64,000 nt of DNA. It comes from Lactifluus volemus. Taxonomy: Eukaryota; Basidiomycota; Agaricomycetes; Russulales; Russulaceae. The first letter of the stretch is position 1, and the number at the start of each line of letters is the position of its first letter. Shown in pieces: positions 53,939 to 64,000 of this stretch. A program made the position numbers and the translations under genes. The stretch spans positions 248,001 to 312,000 of the forward strand of contig WTXI01000009.1 of the NCBI GenBank assembly GCA_022376515.1. The letters run 5' to 3'. Below the pieces are notes generated by a model, which worked only from the letters and a program-made list of their open reading frames with translations, ran no database searches and had not been told where the DNA came from.

Positions 53939-56070
53939 ATGCCCTTCGGTCTCGCCATTAGCACAGAGCGTGCAAAGACTCTTGAGGTATTTATCTTTTC
54001 CCCTCATCAATCTAAATCAGATATACCCACTCGTCTCCAGGGCGCCATCCAGGATGAGCTGATTAGACGTGGTTACAGTTCTGAGCCAGGTGTGTTCGAT
54101 GTTACCTTTGAATGCATAGAAACCACTCAACATGACTTGACAGACCCAGTCATGGCAGAATACATCACTATTATGATCATTAACAACAAGACTCGAGGTA
54201 AGTTTTCTAACAAACTACCCTCAGCTTTTTTTTTGACGAGTCATTTTCAGACCAGATATCCTCAGAGTTGGAAGATCGTGCGTTCTACACTCCATATCCC
54301 GTTTTCTGTTTCTCACTCCTTTGTTTTTAGTCATCGGAACCGTCGTAGGTATGCTTATCCGGTTCTCTATTGTTGCTTCCTTCCTCACACCATGTTTCAG
54401 AGAGGGGCTTCATAGACTGGCTTTTCGCAGAGGCCTCCAAAGGCGCGCCAGAGTCAGAGCTGGTTCCTCAGACGCAGACACAACCCACCGACTCTCGGCC
54501 ACCAATACCTGTCGCTCCACGAGAAGGGCCTTCAGATGCTCGTCGGAATCCCCCCAGCGGTCCCAGGGGCAATGCGCCCCTCTACCAGCAGGCCATATCT
54601 CAGGCCCTTCCCAATCAACCTTCTTCCGCTCAGAAGAGAACTGCGTCTGCTCGCTCACCTTCACCGGCTGGACAGAGTCCGAACAAGAGTCGACGGACGG
54701 ATCTTCCGTCTGGACCCCGTGCTATGCGCGATGCAAGACAAAATGGCCCTCCCGGACAGCGTAGTCTTCTTGAGCGCGTGGGCCCCCGCACTACGGGCAA
54801 TGCATTTCCTCGACCGGATAATATGCCGAACAACATGCCTGTGCCAGGCGATATGGATATACAGAGTGCCATTGCCGCAGGTTTTGTCCCCCCCGGCATG
54901 AACGGGATGGACATGAATGCTATAGCGGCAGCACAGATGGGTCCGAACCCCCTTCTACTACAAGAAATGATGATGAACCAGATGGCGATGATGGCTCAAA
55001 TGGCAACAAGCCTGGGTATGATGAACACTGGACAGTTTGGCGGGTATCCAATGCAACCCGGTGCTCAGGATGTAGGAATGTACGGTGGCCCCGGAGGATA
55101 TAACGGTCCTCCAATGAGCGGTGGGCCAAGTCGAGGAAGGGGTGCTGGGAGAGGTGCGTACAGTGGACGTGATAGAGGTGGTCTTCCTTCTAACTTGCCT
55201 ACTCCAGAACCTTTACCGTCAGAGGAGCAACCCCCTCCTACTCAGCGAGTCGAACCCCCTGCACCAATTCCTGCCCCTGCTGTAGCCCCAACACCTACAC
55301 CTCCCCAACCCGTATCACCGAACTTTGCGGTCCCTGAGCGCCCTCAGTCGCCTACTCTTTGCAAATTTTCGCTAAAATGCACGAATCCCCAATGTCGATG
55401 GTCACATCCTTCGCCAGTTGCGACACCGGAAAGCGGTGTGGTACTCAGTAACGAAGCATGTGAGCAAGGGAAGGACTGCAAAGACAAAGACTGCATTAAA
55501 GGACACATTAGCCCTGCAGCCGTAAACCCAGCTCTTGGTATGTACGTATACTTTGGGCGATTGGCTATTCCTGACTTTTATGAAGCCGAGCATCAACCAA
55601 CTTCCCCCGTGGCTCCTCCGATACCAACTCCTCCACCCCAGAGCAGTGTCCATTGCCGCTACGGTGCAGGTTGTACACGCCGAGATTGTACTTTCCAACA
55701 CCCAGCTTCGCGCAAGCTTGGAAATTCTCGACCGCAAGCCCAGGCCACGCCCTGTCGATTTGGTGCAGGCTGCACCCGTGCCACATGCCCATTTCAACAT
55801 CCGGAGGGCCGTGTGCTCCCATCAACGTTCCATCGTGGACTTTCTACTACCACTCCAATGGTGAGCGTTGCGGCGCCACAGACGGGATCAATGAATGCGC
55901 CCAGCCCGCACAAGACTGTCATTTTCAATAAAGCCAGTCAAAGTAAAGCGCTAGGGGCGAAGGCTCAGGCAATCGAGGATGAAAAGAACAGTACAATTCA
56001 GGCTGTCAAAGAGGCCGAAGAGGCTGCGGCAAAAAAGGATAATTCTAAACGCACGCCCATCGCTGCATAG
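53939..56070 (+). CDS. NAB2: Poly(A) RNA-binding zinc finger protein Nab2/ZC3H14
   Basis: An N-terminal helical domain is assembled from several short exons (MPFGLAISTERAKTLE, GAIQDELIRRGYSSEPDPVM and so on). One of these, in the 54330-54350 region, has only about 18 nt. The frame from about 54401 to the stop then encodes a Pro/Gln-rich region, a Met/Gly-rich stretch (MMMNQMAMMAQMATSLGMMN) and an RGG-like part (GRGAGRGAYSGRDRGG). Four Nab2-type CCCH fingers follow: CKFSLKCTNPQCRWSH, ACEQGKDCKDKDCIKGH, CRYGAGCTRRDCTFQH, CRFGAGCTRATCPFQH. The protein binds poly(A) tails, limits tail length and aids nuclear export of mRNA. An in-frame intron lies at about 55537-55585. The C-terminal Ala/Glu/Lys-rich helix is usual for fungi. 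Confidence 0.9.
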
Positions 56071-57296
56071 CTTCCCCCGAAGCAGCTTGATTATCTGTTG
56101 ATATTTGGTCGAAATGGGAGATGTCCTTCATCTTTATTACTGATTCGTGCATGCACGATCGCTGTATACGTACCCCTCAGTCTTAGCTTTCTTTTTCATT
56201 CATGCACATTCGTTGCCCACTAATTGGTGTTGCTAAATCTGCCATATACTCACGGTATCGTTATTCACGATTGGGCGATTCAAGGAGGTCAAACTCGTAA
56301 TAGATGTTTGTTCCGGCTGTCATCCTTGGACAGCGAATTCGCTCAACCGCCGTGTGTCGGCCTTCCCACATGATATTTCTGAAAAGTTCTCGGAACCGAA
56401 TGTTCTAGTATTAGGGCCCAGACATCGAGTTCATTGTAGAGTACGTAAAAGTTGTAGACTTGTGGAGATTGAAAGTCTTGAATTCTTTACCACAAACACC
56501 ACTACCTCAGATTACAAGGAGCGTGCAACACCTTTCACTGCGGTTGTGCCATATCCATCGCGATCGTGTACATAATCCTGTTGAGCTCAGGGCAGTCGTA
56601 TTGCGTGTTCATTGTTCGCTTCGATGACAAGTGCTGAAGAGCAGCTTGAAAGCAATAAACCTGCGTTCGGAGACCTTTGCGGAAAACAGCGGCGTGGCAA
56701 GAAATGGCAAAGAATGTTGGGTTGACGCTTTAGATATTCGTAATCCATCGATGCTGATAGATTCGCCTAGCGCGAGTCGTGCGGGCTCATGTTCAGTTTC
56801 CATTGGCAGTTGATCCAACTCACTGGCAAAGCATCGAGATATCAATAGACTTTAGCCAGTAGCCATATGTCGACAGTCGACGCGCTCAGGTATTTCGCAC
56901 AGCCGTATGGACTGTTCTGATTCCGTGGAATGATGACCGAGAAAGGCTTCTTCTCTCCTTTGACGAGAAACCAGAGTCCTATAGGTCTATCGTTGGTCAT
57001 CGTAGTAGATGTAGATGTCATTTGTGTGTCGCCTACTGCCGGTTGAGCTACCCTCCTTATAACCCAAATAACCCGAAGGAGTGCCACTGGCAGGCATTTC
57101 ACCCTCTTTCTTTTTCCTTCACTGACCTTCAGTAACAGTCTGATGCACTATTGCGCTGGTGCGGTTACAGCAACGCGATCTACTAGATGCCGCGCCTTTC
57201 ATGGACTCGAAACTCCTACTACTACCCACCTCATGGACACACCGAACGCTACACGGTGGCTTGGAAACTCGATTTCCTGCTGGTTTCAGCCCGGGG
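56071..57296. other. Intergenic region, no supported gene
   Basis: 1.2 kb between NAB2 and the edge of the right duplication arm. Only short frames without domains. No repeat or RNA gene recognised. Confidence 0.5.
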
Positions 57297-57412
57297 AGAC
57301 GTTCCAAATTCAAATTGAACGAAACCCACTGCGGGCATAACCCGGCCCGGAAATCCCACGGGTAACTTTTGGTTGCTTAGTTCCACTTTCCTACTTGCAA
57401 AACCTAAAGGCG

Positions 57413-58346
57413 ATGTCGGCGTATGGTACCATCACAGCCAATAGCAGGACAGTCGATATCTTACCGCCAACTGCCTGGGAGCCGCCCTCATCTGCTAATG
57501 TGCCTGGCAAACTTGCTGCACCCTTTCGTCGCCTAGTGCTCCACCACCTGAGATTGGATACCGCACGGTCGCTCCCGGGTCTCCTTGAATATAGCCACCA
57601 GGTATTTGCCGCAGAGGTTGAGCAGGACGGACGTATCCACAAGAGATTGCCAATGACGTTGCCGCGTCGTCAGGATCCAACGAGACTCGATGACGAAACC
57701 AGCGGTTTACACCCGTGCGGAGTTTGAGGCGTACTTCTGGGCAGCGGACGTGATCATCGCCATTGGTACCAACGCAGCCGATGATTGGATTTGTGCTCGC
57801 TGGAGACGTTGAAGTAGCACGCGCTGGGCGCAGTTGGGAGGACAGCCTCGTTGGATTCTATTATGTCAAGCCAAATTATCCTGGGCGATCTTCGCATGTG
57901 AGTGACATCACGTTTGTCCACACTCGTGTCAAACAACAGACACGGTCGGTACGCAGAAGCGCGCTGATAGAGTAAGGAACTAGATCTGTAACGCAGGATT
58001 CGTGATTCCCCCTCCTTACCGACAATTCGGATATGGAAAGACTTTAGGCAAGTCATACTTGCATTACGCTCCCTCGCTCGGATACAAGGCAAGCGTCTTT
58101 AATCTGGTATACTCGAATAATACAGGGAGTATGAGGTAAGCACACTGTCCTGTGAGATCACAAGTTGTATTCAATCAGCGTATCGACGCTCATAGGATAT
58201 GGGACTCATTGGGATTCATACGTGCGGGCCTCATCCCACGTGCTGGACGACTGCGACGAGAGGATGGCAGTGGAGAAGAATGGGTCGACTCTATCATTTA
58301 TTACCGAAGCTTCGTGGATGAGGAAGAATGGGCGCGCCCCATATAA
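57413..58346 (+). pseudogene. GNAT acetyltransferase copy C, broken
   Basis: Counterpart of copy B in the other arm. The conserved Trp codon is still TGG, but one G is missing at GAGGTTGAGCAGG (about 57620). The frame then stops in the linker, at the TGA near 57725. A second length change of two bases lies at about 57775-57795 (GCAGCCGATGATTGG). Downstream exons are well preserved: GFVIPPPYRQFGYGKTLGKS (acetyl-CoA motif Q-x-x-G-x-G) and RIWDSLGFIRAGLIPRAGRL, ending in EEWVDSIIYYRSFVDEEEW. It is the best witness for the ancestral protein's C-terminal half. Confidence 0.82.
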
Positions 58347-58879
58347 TAATGTTTTCTTTACAGAGTTCCTCCGAGTCTCGCACGCAGTGGTGCCAATCCG
58401 TACCATAAACGGATAATGCGAAGCACCGGCAGAGCCGGGTGTTTATATGACCATTGACAAATAATACGAACCTGAGTTATAACTGGGCTAATCTGCTTGG
58501 AGAAAAACTCGAGATTCGGCTAGTCGAGACGGGCCGTCGGATCCTCTCCCGAACCTCATGACACTGTTACGAGCTTCCCTCTCGCTGTACTCTACCGCCG
58601 CTGGCATTATTGCAAAAGCCTTTGGCTATCATGTCCTATCATGACCCGCGAGTGTTGCATGTGCAACTTCTCAGGCCGTGTAGAAGAGTACGTTGTCGCG
58701 AGACCCAGACACACTAGCCTTTTCATCTCATTTCGTGGTTACTATCAATGGAGCGATCTCACAGTTGTTTCAATTCGGGAAATCGAATTCACCTGTCAAC
58801 CTAAATTACACGTATCACCCCTTTTGCGAATCAAGTTGACATCTACCCATCCGTTACAGAGCCTGCTCCACCTCTAAAA

Positions 58880-59670
58880 TCAAAATACGCCAGGAATTAT
58901 CCTGTACTGTACCCTAGCCGCCCACTCATCCCACTCTGCTCCAAACTGCTTTCCCAAGAGCGCATCCTCTGTCGGTGCGCGTAATATGATGCTTAGAAGC
59001 ACGTATGTCTCCATTGCACACCAACACAGGGCATACATTCGCCCACCCAGCGTGCCCAACCATCCCGCGCGTTCCCACCAGGAGCCCGGGCCAAAGTGCA
59101 CGAGTAAAGTGCCGACGACTCCGAGCAGGACACCGCTATAGCTTGGGTGACGTACGAATGAGTACGGCCCACGAGTGACGAGCCGGTGGCCCTCGCGCAG
59201 GGTGACCTCAAACGTGAAGAGCGAACCGAGCGTCTTATAGCAAGCACGGCGTAGTAAACCGCTCGCGGCAGTGGCCAGACTTCCAATCACAAACGCAACG
59301 GGCAGGGCTGGAGCCAGGGGCGGGTGCAGTTGCAGAGGCGACTCTGATGTGAAATAGGAGAAGAAATAGAATGATGACGATGACTCGGAGACAAGACAAG
59401 CAATGAGTTCCGCGAGGAGACTCGCGAGGATAGAGCACTTTTCAAGGGGGTATGAGCAGATGTTGTGCGAGCAGGGGGTCCGGGGTCGACTCGGACGAGA
59501 CATACCTTCCAGAGCAGTGCATGTATACGTACGACTCTCCCGAAGGAGCGTTCTACGCCATCAAACTTGAGGCACTCCCGTGGGCCTGGCCGCGGCTGAG
59601 GTGGAGTGAGCGCGTACCATGCGCCAAAAGCAGCGATTGCAATAAAAGGTATTTTTAAGAGTGATGACAT
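58880..59670 (-). CDS. Isoprenylcysteine O-methyltransferase-like protein, right copy
   Basis: Two exons (59670-59506 and 59437-58880), the same lengths as the left copy, encode 240 residues. Exon 1 is identical in protein to the left copy. Exon 2 differs at six positions: Gly to Gln, Asn to His, Val to Ala, Tyr to Phe, Ser to Leu and Thr to Ala, reading left to right copy. None touches the RLVTRGPYSFVRHPSYSG motif or the EWDEWAARVQYRIIPGVF end. The intron between the exons differs more than the exons do, which suggests selection on the protein. The TATA box is retained at about 59778-59784. Confidence 0.85.
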
Positions 59671-61309
59671 GGGCGAGAGCGTGAGGTAGTTGAGGAGACT
59701 GAAAACTCTTAGAAGAAACGAATACCGTCCGAGTCGCGCGCAAGGGAAGCCGGCGATGGATGAGACAAGCAGCCTAGTTTTATATCCATCCAGACAGGGT
59801 AGGCCTGAGTGATATTGGGTACGCGACGCGGAGTATGATCCATTCCCACCTTAGAGCCTCTCCGCTACTATACTCATACATGGCGAAAAGGACGGGGGTG
59901 TGGCGGTGAATGAGCCATTCCAGTAATTGTCGCGGAAATATCATGCCCAAATTTTCAAATTTTCACGTCACCGTTATTCCGGAGCGCGGACCGATAAATA
60001 AAAGTCACAGGGCCAAGGCAAAGGGAGGGCGAGTGGTATGGGTATTAGTATCTGTATGAACGCCGCAAATCCATTGGTGACGTTCCATCTTCCGATTTGA
60101 TTGGCGAAACAAACAAAAATCCAAAAAAAAAACGCGGGGGCTTGTGTGCGTGCAAGTGGAAAAAGGCCGAGAAAGAGACGCGGTGGCGATCGCTCTGACA
60201 ACAAGGTTCGAGTGCAGAGATGGTTAGTAGTGAGAGGTGTAGCAAGTAAGTTACGATACAAAATATCGGCTTGTTCCCAGAAATTTTGCCGAGTGACCCA
60301 AGGTACTAGTGGTAGCCCTCAGTAAAAGCCAGAGCACCCAACAACCGGTCATCGGGCAGGGGTTGTTACAAGGTCATAACATAACGTTGTTAATACCCCA
60401 CCTGAGAGAGAAAAAATGGAAACGGAGAACGCGAATATACGCGTGGCGCAGCAACCAGAGCCGGGCGCTTGTTAACTACCACCGCGCGCGCAGTATTACG
60501 CAAGTACGTTCTTTTCCTTTACCATGTCTACGATAGTGTTGCAAGTTGCACGCCCGATCTTGTCGGGCATTTTATCGATGATGCATCATCAAAAAGCTTA
60601 GCGAGGTTCTACCATTAGCCGACTTTGTGTCCCTCTGTTGCAATTCAAGTTTACAATCGCCGTTCCTGATCGGTGGAATATGCGGCGTCGTTTATCCACC
60701 CTGTTTTGTCTTAGTACTGCTACTTGTACAGTATGAAATGAACATTTCGCCAAGCATGCAGTAGTTCGCATCCATCAGAGGTGATATACTGGTGATGCGG
60801 CCCCTGAACACCTGAAGTCGAACCACCACCAGGGGCGAATATTCGACCGGGTCGATATTGCCATCATCAAAACTTCACTTGATTTCTATTGACTTTGCCG
60901 GTCTTCCGAATCGCCTGGAACAAGAGTTTCCGACAGGCAACTCAGTTTGGAATGACCGTGAAGTTCAACCGAGCTTTCTTGAACCTTGAGATCGGGATCT
61001 TTCCGGAATGCTCCTTCGCCGACTTACAAAACAAGGCAAAGTACCGCAAAGGACGGTGACAGTGGCACCCAAAGCCGCTTTTAGATAGCGCATCGTTGTA
61101 AGGTAAACTAACTGGCAACATCATCGTCACTTTCGTGTCCGACACATGCATGTATCTGCAACAGGCGTTCATGAACAACGAGAATCATGTTTCGATAGTT
61201 TTGGAAAGCCTGCCATAGTCACATTTTGACCCAACATTGAGCAATGCATACGAGAAGTGCAAGTCGCGTTTTGTATCCGTTATCCATTTTCGTGTATCAG
61301 TTTCGGTTC

Positions 61310-61560
61310 TGAAGCATCTGAAACATGAAGGAAACCTATAACTCATTGACACCGCTGGAACGTTTCTGCATTCAATCTTCCTAATTGCTCATCTTCGAGC
61401 GTCAGATCCATGTCCAACAGTTTTTGAAACAATTCACCGATGGCGAATAATTGCATTTTTTTGTCTCTCTTGGACGTTGTTTCCCAATAAACGGTGTATT
61501 CACACGTCAGATTATGTATTCTCGGCGGGAGTTGCTGTTCAAGCCTCATAGTACCGACGG
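61310..61560 (+). repeat. Partner of 15181-15415 in direct orientation
   Basis: See 15181-15415. Shared landmarks are GTCCATGTCCAACAGTTTTT, AATAAACGGTGTATTCAC and TCGGCGGGAGTTGCTGTTCA. Confidence 0.8.
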
Positions 61561-61818
61561 GCCGACCGAAGCAAGACTGAAGTTACTGTGAAGTAATAGG
61601 GTTGGGAAATGCAGTCGTCGTCGTCGTCGTCGTCGGCTACTTTTCTTGCGGTTGCAAATAGCACAATATATTTCGACAGTCGACAGAGGCCTGGACAGTG
61701 AGAGGCAGAACACAGCGTAGTATTGGCAGAACAATCAGGTCAGGTACACGGACTCGGATGTCTGAGACACTGTCGAGAAAATGCAGAAGAGCATGCCCGC
61801 ACGACCATCGTTAAACAT

Positions 61819-62256
61819 AAGGTAGATTTCGCTCAGAACCAGCTTGATCACGTGAAAAGCGTGATTATCCAACAAAATTCTCTTTGACATCCTCCTCATC
61901 AGGAAATTTAAAAAAGTATTTCCACAGAGTTGTTGTAAATTCCCTCTTCCCTGAATCTGTGCCATTAAAATGGGGAAATTTGTATTGTGGAAGATGACAA
62001 CAGGTTTTTGAGGTGGACTTCCAGTTGATGTGACACCATGGTCACACTGGCTGGATTCTGGTTTTAAAAACCTATTGCGGCCTCTGCAACAAGGTCCATG
62101 TGGTATCTAGCACAACAGGCATCTATTAATTATGTATAAGAATACTTCTGTGGTCTCAGAATTTTTGTAAAGCTCCAGAAAGTGTGAATAAACAACACCT
62201 TGTTGGATTATCACGCTTTTCACGTGATCAAGCTGGTTCTGAGCGAAATCTACCTT
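61819..62256. repeat. 57-bp inverted repeat with 324-bp spacer
   Basis: The arm 61819-61875 (starting AAGGTAGATTTCGCTC) pairs with 62200-62256 with one mismatch. The spacer is AT-rich and has no coding frame. It could be a small foldback or MITE-like element. No target duplication was seen. Confidence 0.85.
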
Positions 62257-62273
62257 ACCTGTTAAGGAATCCG

Positions 62274-62607
62274 CATACTAACCCTCCCCCCCTACCGGAC
62301 CACCCCCCCCTTCCGGACCAGTCACGCAATGTCACATGCCATTTTTCAGACTCTGATTGGCTGGTGCGAGCGCTAAGCATCCGATTTTGGAAATATTGTA
62401 AACTCCGACACAGGCAGGCGTGACAAACACACTGTATTTTATTTCGCCACACACTATGATTTCTACCAAAAACATTTGTGGAATATGATAATACATGGTA
62501 CTAGATACTGTAGGCGAAATTTTGTGGTGATTGAGCAAGAAATGGGCGAGAAATATGGAGTGGTCCGGAAGGGGGGGGTGGTCCGGTAGGGGGGGAGGGT
62601 TAGTATG
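62274..62607. mobile_element. 334-bp MITE-like element with perfect 47-bp terminal inverted repeats
   Basis: Terminal repeats at 62274-62320 and 62561-62607 are identical over 47 bp. They begin CATACTAACCCTCCCCC and contain two TCCGG boxes each. The 240-bp interior has no coding capacity. If the outer CA/TG is discounted, a TA dinucleotide flanks both ends, as in Tc1/mariner-type insertions. The family assignment is a guess. Confidence 0.8.
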
Positions 62608-62891
62608 TTTGCGTCAAATAAGCCCGAATGCCAACAAAGGAAAAGTAGCACGTGAGCCACAACGTAACCTTCATACGTAAACGGGCGTGATTAGTACGCC
62701 CGCATCGGATACCAAGAAACTTCACTTCCTAACAGGCTATCGCAGTCACTTCGCTTGTCTTGAATCTGGATTTATACCCTTGGTCATGCATAAATAACGT
62801 TTTGGCCCACTAATAACCATCCTATCTTTTCCGTCTCTTCCTCCAACTTGACTCAAGTCACGTTCCATCTTGAACCTACACCCTAAAGACG

Positions 62892-63793
62892 ATGTCTGGC
62901 AGCAAGGTCAACCTAGTACCGCCGACTGCCTGGGAATTGCCCAATTATGTGCCTCGAAAACTGGCTACACCCTTCAGTCGCCTGGTGCTGCACCACCTGA
63001 GATTGGATACCGCACGGTCGCTTCCGGGTCTCCTGGAATATATGCATCGGGTATTTGCGACACTAATTGAGGCAGGACGTACGCATTCACTAGAGGCTAC
63101 CACCAAGGCTGCCACGCCATCTGAAGGCGACGACGACTCGATGACGTCCGAGTGGGTTTACACCCGTGCTGAGTTTGAGGCGTTCGTCTGGGCAGCGGAC
63201 GTGGTCATCGCCATTGGCACCAACGCAGACAATGAATCGGATTCAGCATTCTTTGGAGACGTCGAAGCAATACGCGGTGGGCGGAGTTGGGAAGACATTC
63301 CCGTTGGGTTCTATTATGTCAGGCCAAGTCATCAAGGGGGGCGGACCTCGCATGTGAGTGGCCATATACACACTTACATCAAATAGTTACCCAAAAGTGG
63401 ACTGATGGAGTAAGGAACTAGAACTGTTACATAGGACTCGTAATCTCCCCTCCTTACCAACAATCCGGATATGGAAAGTCCATAGTCGGGACATACTCCC
63501 ACTATCTTCCTCTGCTCGGATACAAGGCGTCTATCGGTCGGGTATTTGCGACTAATACAAAGAGTATAAGGTACGCACACTGTCCTGTAAGATCATGAGT
63601 GGTATTCAAATATAGCATCGATGCTCAAAGGCTATGTGAGTCAACAGGCTTCACACGCGTGGGTCTCATCCCACGTGCTGGACGACTGCGACGAGCGGAT
63701 GGCAGTGGAGAAGAATGGGTCGACTCTATCATTTATTACCGAAGCTTCGTCGATGAGGAAGAATGGTCGCGCCCCATAAGATCTATGTTGTAG
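62892..63793 (+). CDS. GNAT-family N-acetyltransferase copy D, intact
   Basis: Three exons (62892-63353, 63422-63570, 63631-63793) encode 257 residues with agreeing phases. This is the only copy of four in the window with an open frame. Exon 1 gives LATPFSRLVLHHLRLDTARS and EFEAFVWAADVVIAIGTNAD, then FYYVRPSHQGGRTSH. Exon 2 carries the acetyl-CoA-binding region (PPYQQSGYGKS). Exon 3 gives LCESTGFTRVGLIPRAGRLR and EEWVDSIIYYRSFVDEEEW. The layout fits fungal Mpr1/Spt10-like GNATs, and the substrate is unknown. Compared with copy C, exon 2 has lost one codon and the usually conserved FNLVYSNN is IGRVFATN, so activity is doubtful. The 3' flank is shared with 14035-14260. Confidence 0.75.
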
Positions 63794-64000
63794 CATATAG
63801 CCCTTCGCAGAGCAGGACTAAGGTATCATTTCCTAAAACTTTCCGCTCAAAAAAGCAACAGAGTTGTGACGGAACCGTGGGAAACACTTTCTAGCAAGAG
63901 CGGAAAGCAGAGACAAGAATCGCGAACATATTGTGAACGGAACGTCAAGGCGGAAGGTCCAGACAAGAGCTCAGAAAGGCATATTTTGATCAAGTGTCGC

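Larger units (their letters stand above)
60800..62891. other. Right-arm insertion-rich spacer, no supported gene
   Basis: About 2.1 kb with no convincing gene. It holds the direct-orientation segment at 61310-61560, a (CGT)n run at about 61615-61637, a 57-bp inverted repeat (61819-61875 with 62200-62256) and the small element at 62274-62607. The last ~100 bp are the promoter of the GNAT gene. Confidence 0.5.
57297..64000. repeat. Right arm of large inverted segmental duplication
   Basis: Reverse-complement counterpart of 14035-19060. Homology starts at about 57297 (pairs with 19060) and continues to the window edge (pairs with 14035). The arm is longer than the left one because 60800-62880 contains extra DNA with little match apart from the segment at 61310-61560. 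Confidence 0.9.

Overview
The window is nuclear DNA of a filamentous basidiomycete, most likely an Agaricomycete. The evidence is dense short GT-AG introns (about 45-115 nt), small shared intergenic regions, two fungal phenylalanine ammonia-lyases, a basidiomycete-type CACTA transposon carrying a Tnp2 transposase plus an accessory protein, and a Tad-like LINE. I saw no rRNA, tRNA or CRISPR. Exon junctions were read by hand and may be off by 1-2 nt.

Layout. 1-5.8 kb: the C-terminal end of a Hrd3/SEL1-like ERAD protein, a mitoribosomal mL44-like gene head-to-head with oligoribonuclease REX2, and a 13-exon TmpA-type membrane flavoprotein. 7.7-13.1 kb: an apparently complete CACTA element with both genes. 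13.2-14.0 kb: a truncated coiled-coil gene. 14.0-19.1 kb: left arm of a large inverted duplication holding two dead GNAT acetyltransferase copies around an isoprenylcysteine methyltransferase-like gene. 19.6-24.5 kb: a large acidic protein of unknown function, divergent from FCF1 (24.7-25.5 kb). 28.7-42.4 kb: two PAL genes separated by a full-length LINE with perfect 15-bp target-site duplications. 42.5-46.6 kb: arginine-specific carbamoyl-phosphate synthase large subunit, whose reading frame is broken twice in one exon. 46.7-51.5 kb: FAD-dependent amine oxidase, SEM1 and an MFS phosphate/glycerophosphodiester-type transporter. 53.9-56.1 kb: NAB2. 57.3-64.0 kb: right arm of the inverted duplication, with a dead GNAT copy, a second methyltransferase gene and the only GNAT copy with an open frame. 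This arm also holds a 334-bp element with perfect 47-bp terminal inverted repeats.

The housekeeping genes cover RNA metabolism (REX2, FCF1, NAB2), proteostasis (Hrd3-like, SEM1), mitochondrial translation (mL44) and nitrogen/aromatic metabolism (CPA2-type CPSase, PAL, FAD oxidase). They do not form one pathway, and I see no biosynthetic or defence cluster. The distinctive part is structural. A 5-7 kb gene module is repeated in inverted orientation on either side of about 38 kb of ordinary genes, has a small local inversion inside one arm, and shows different fates for its two gene families. Three young-looking mobile elements lie nearby. Fine gene structure is also unusual: 8-nt and 11-nt exons, GC-AG introns, and a coding exon that is only the start codon.
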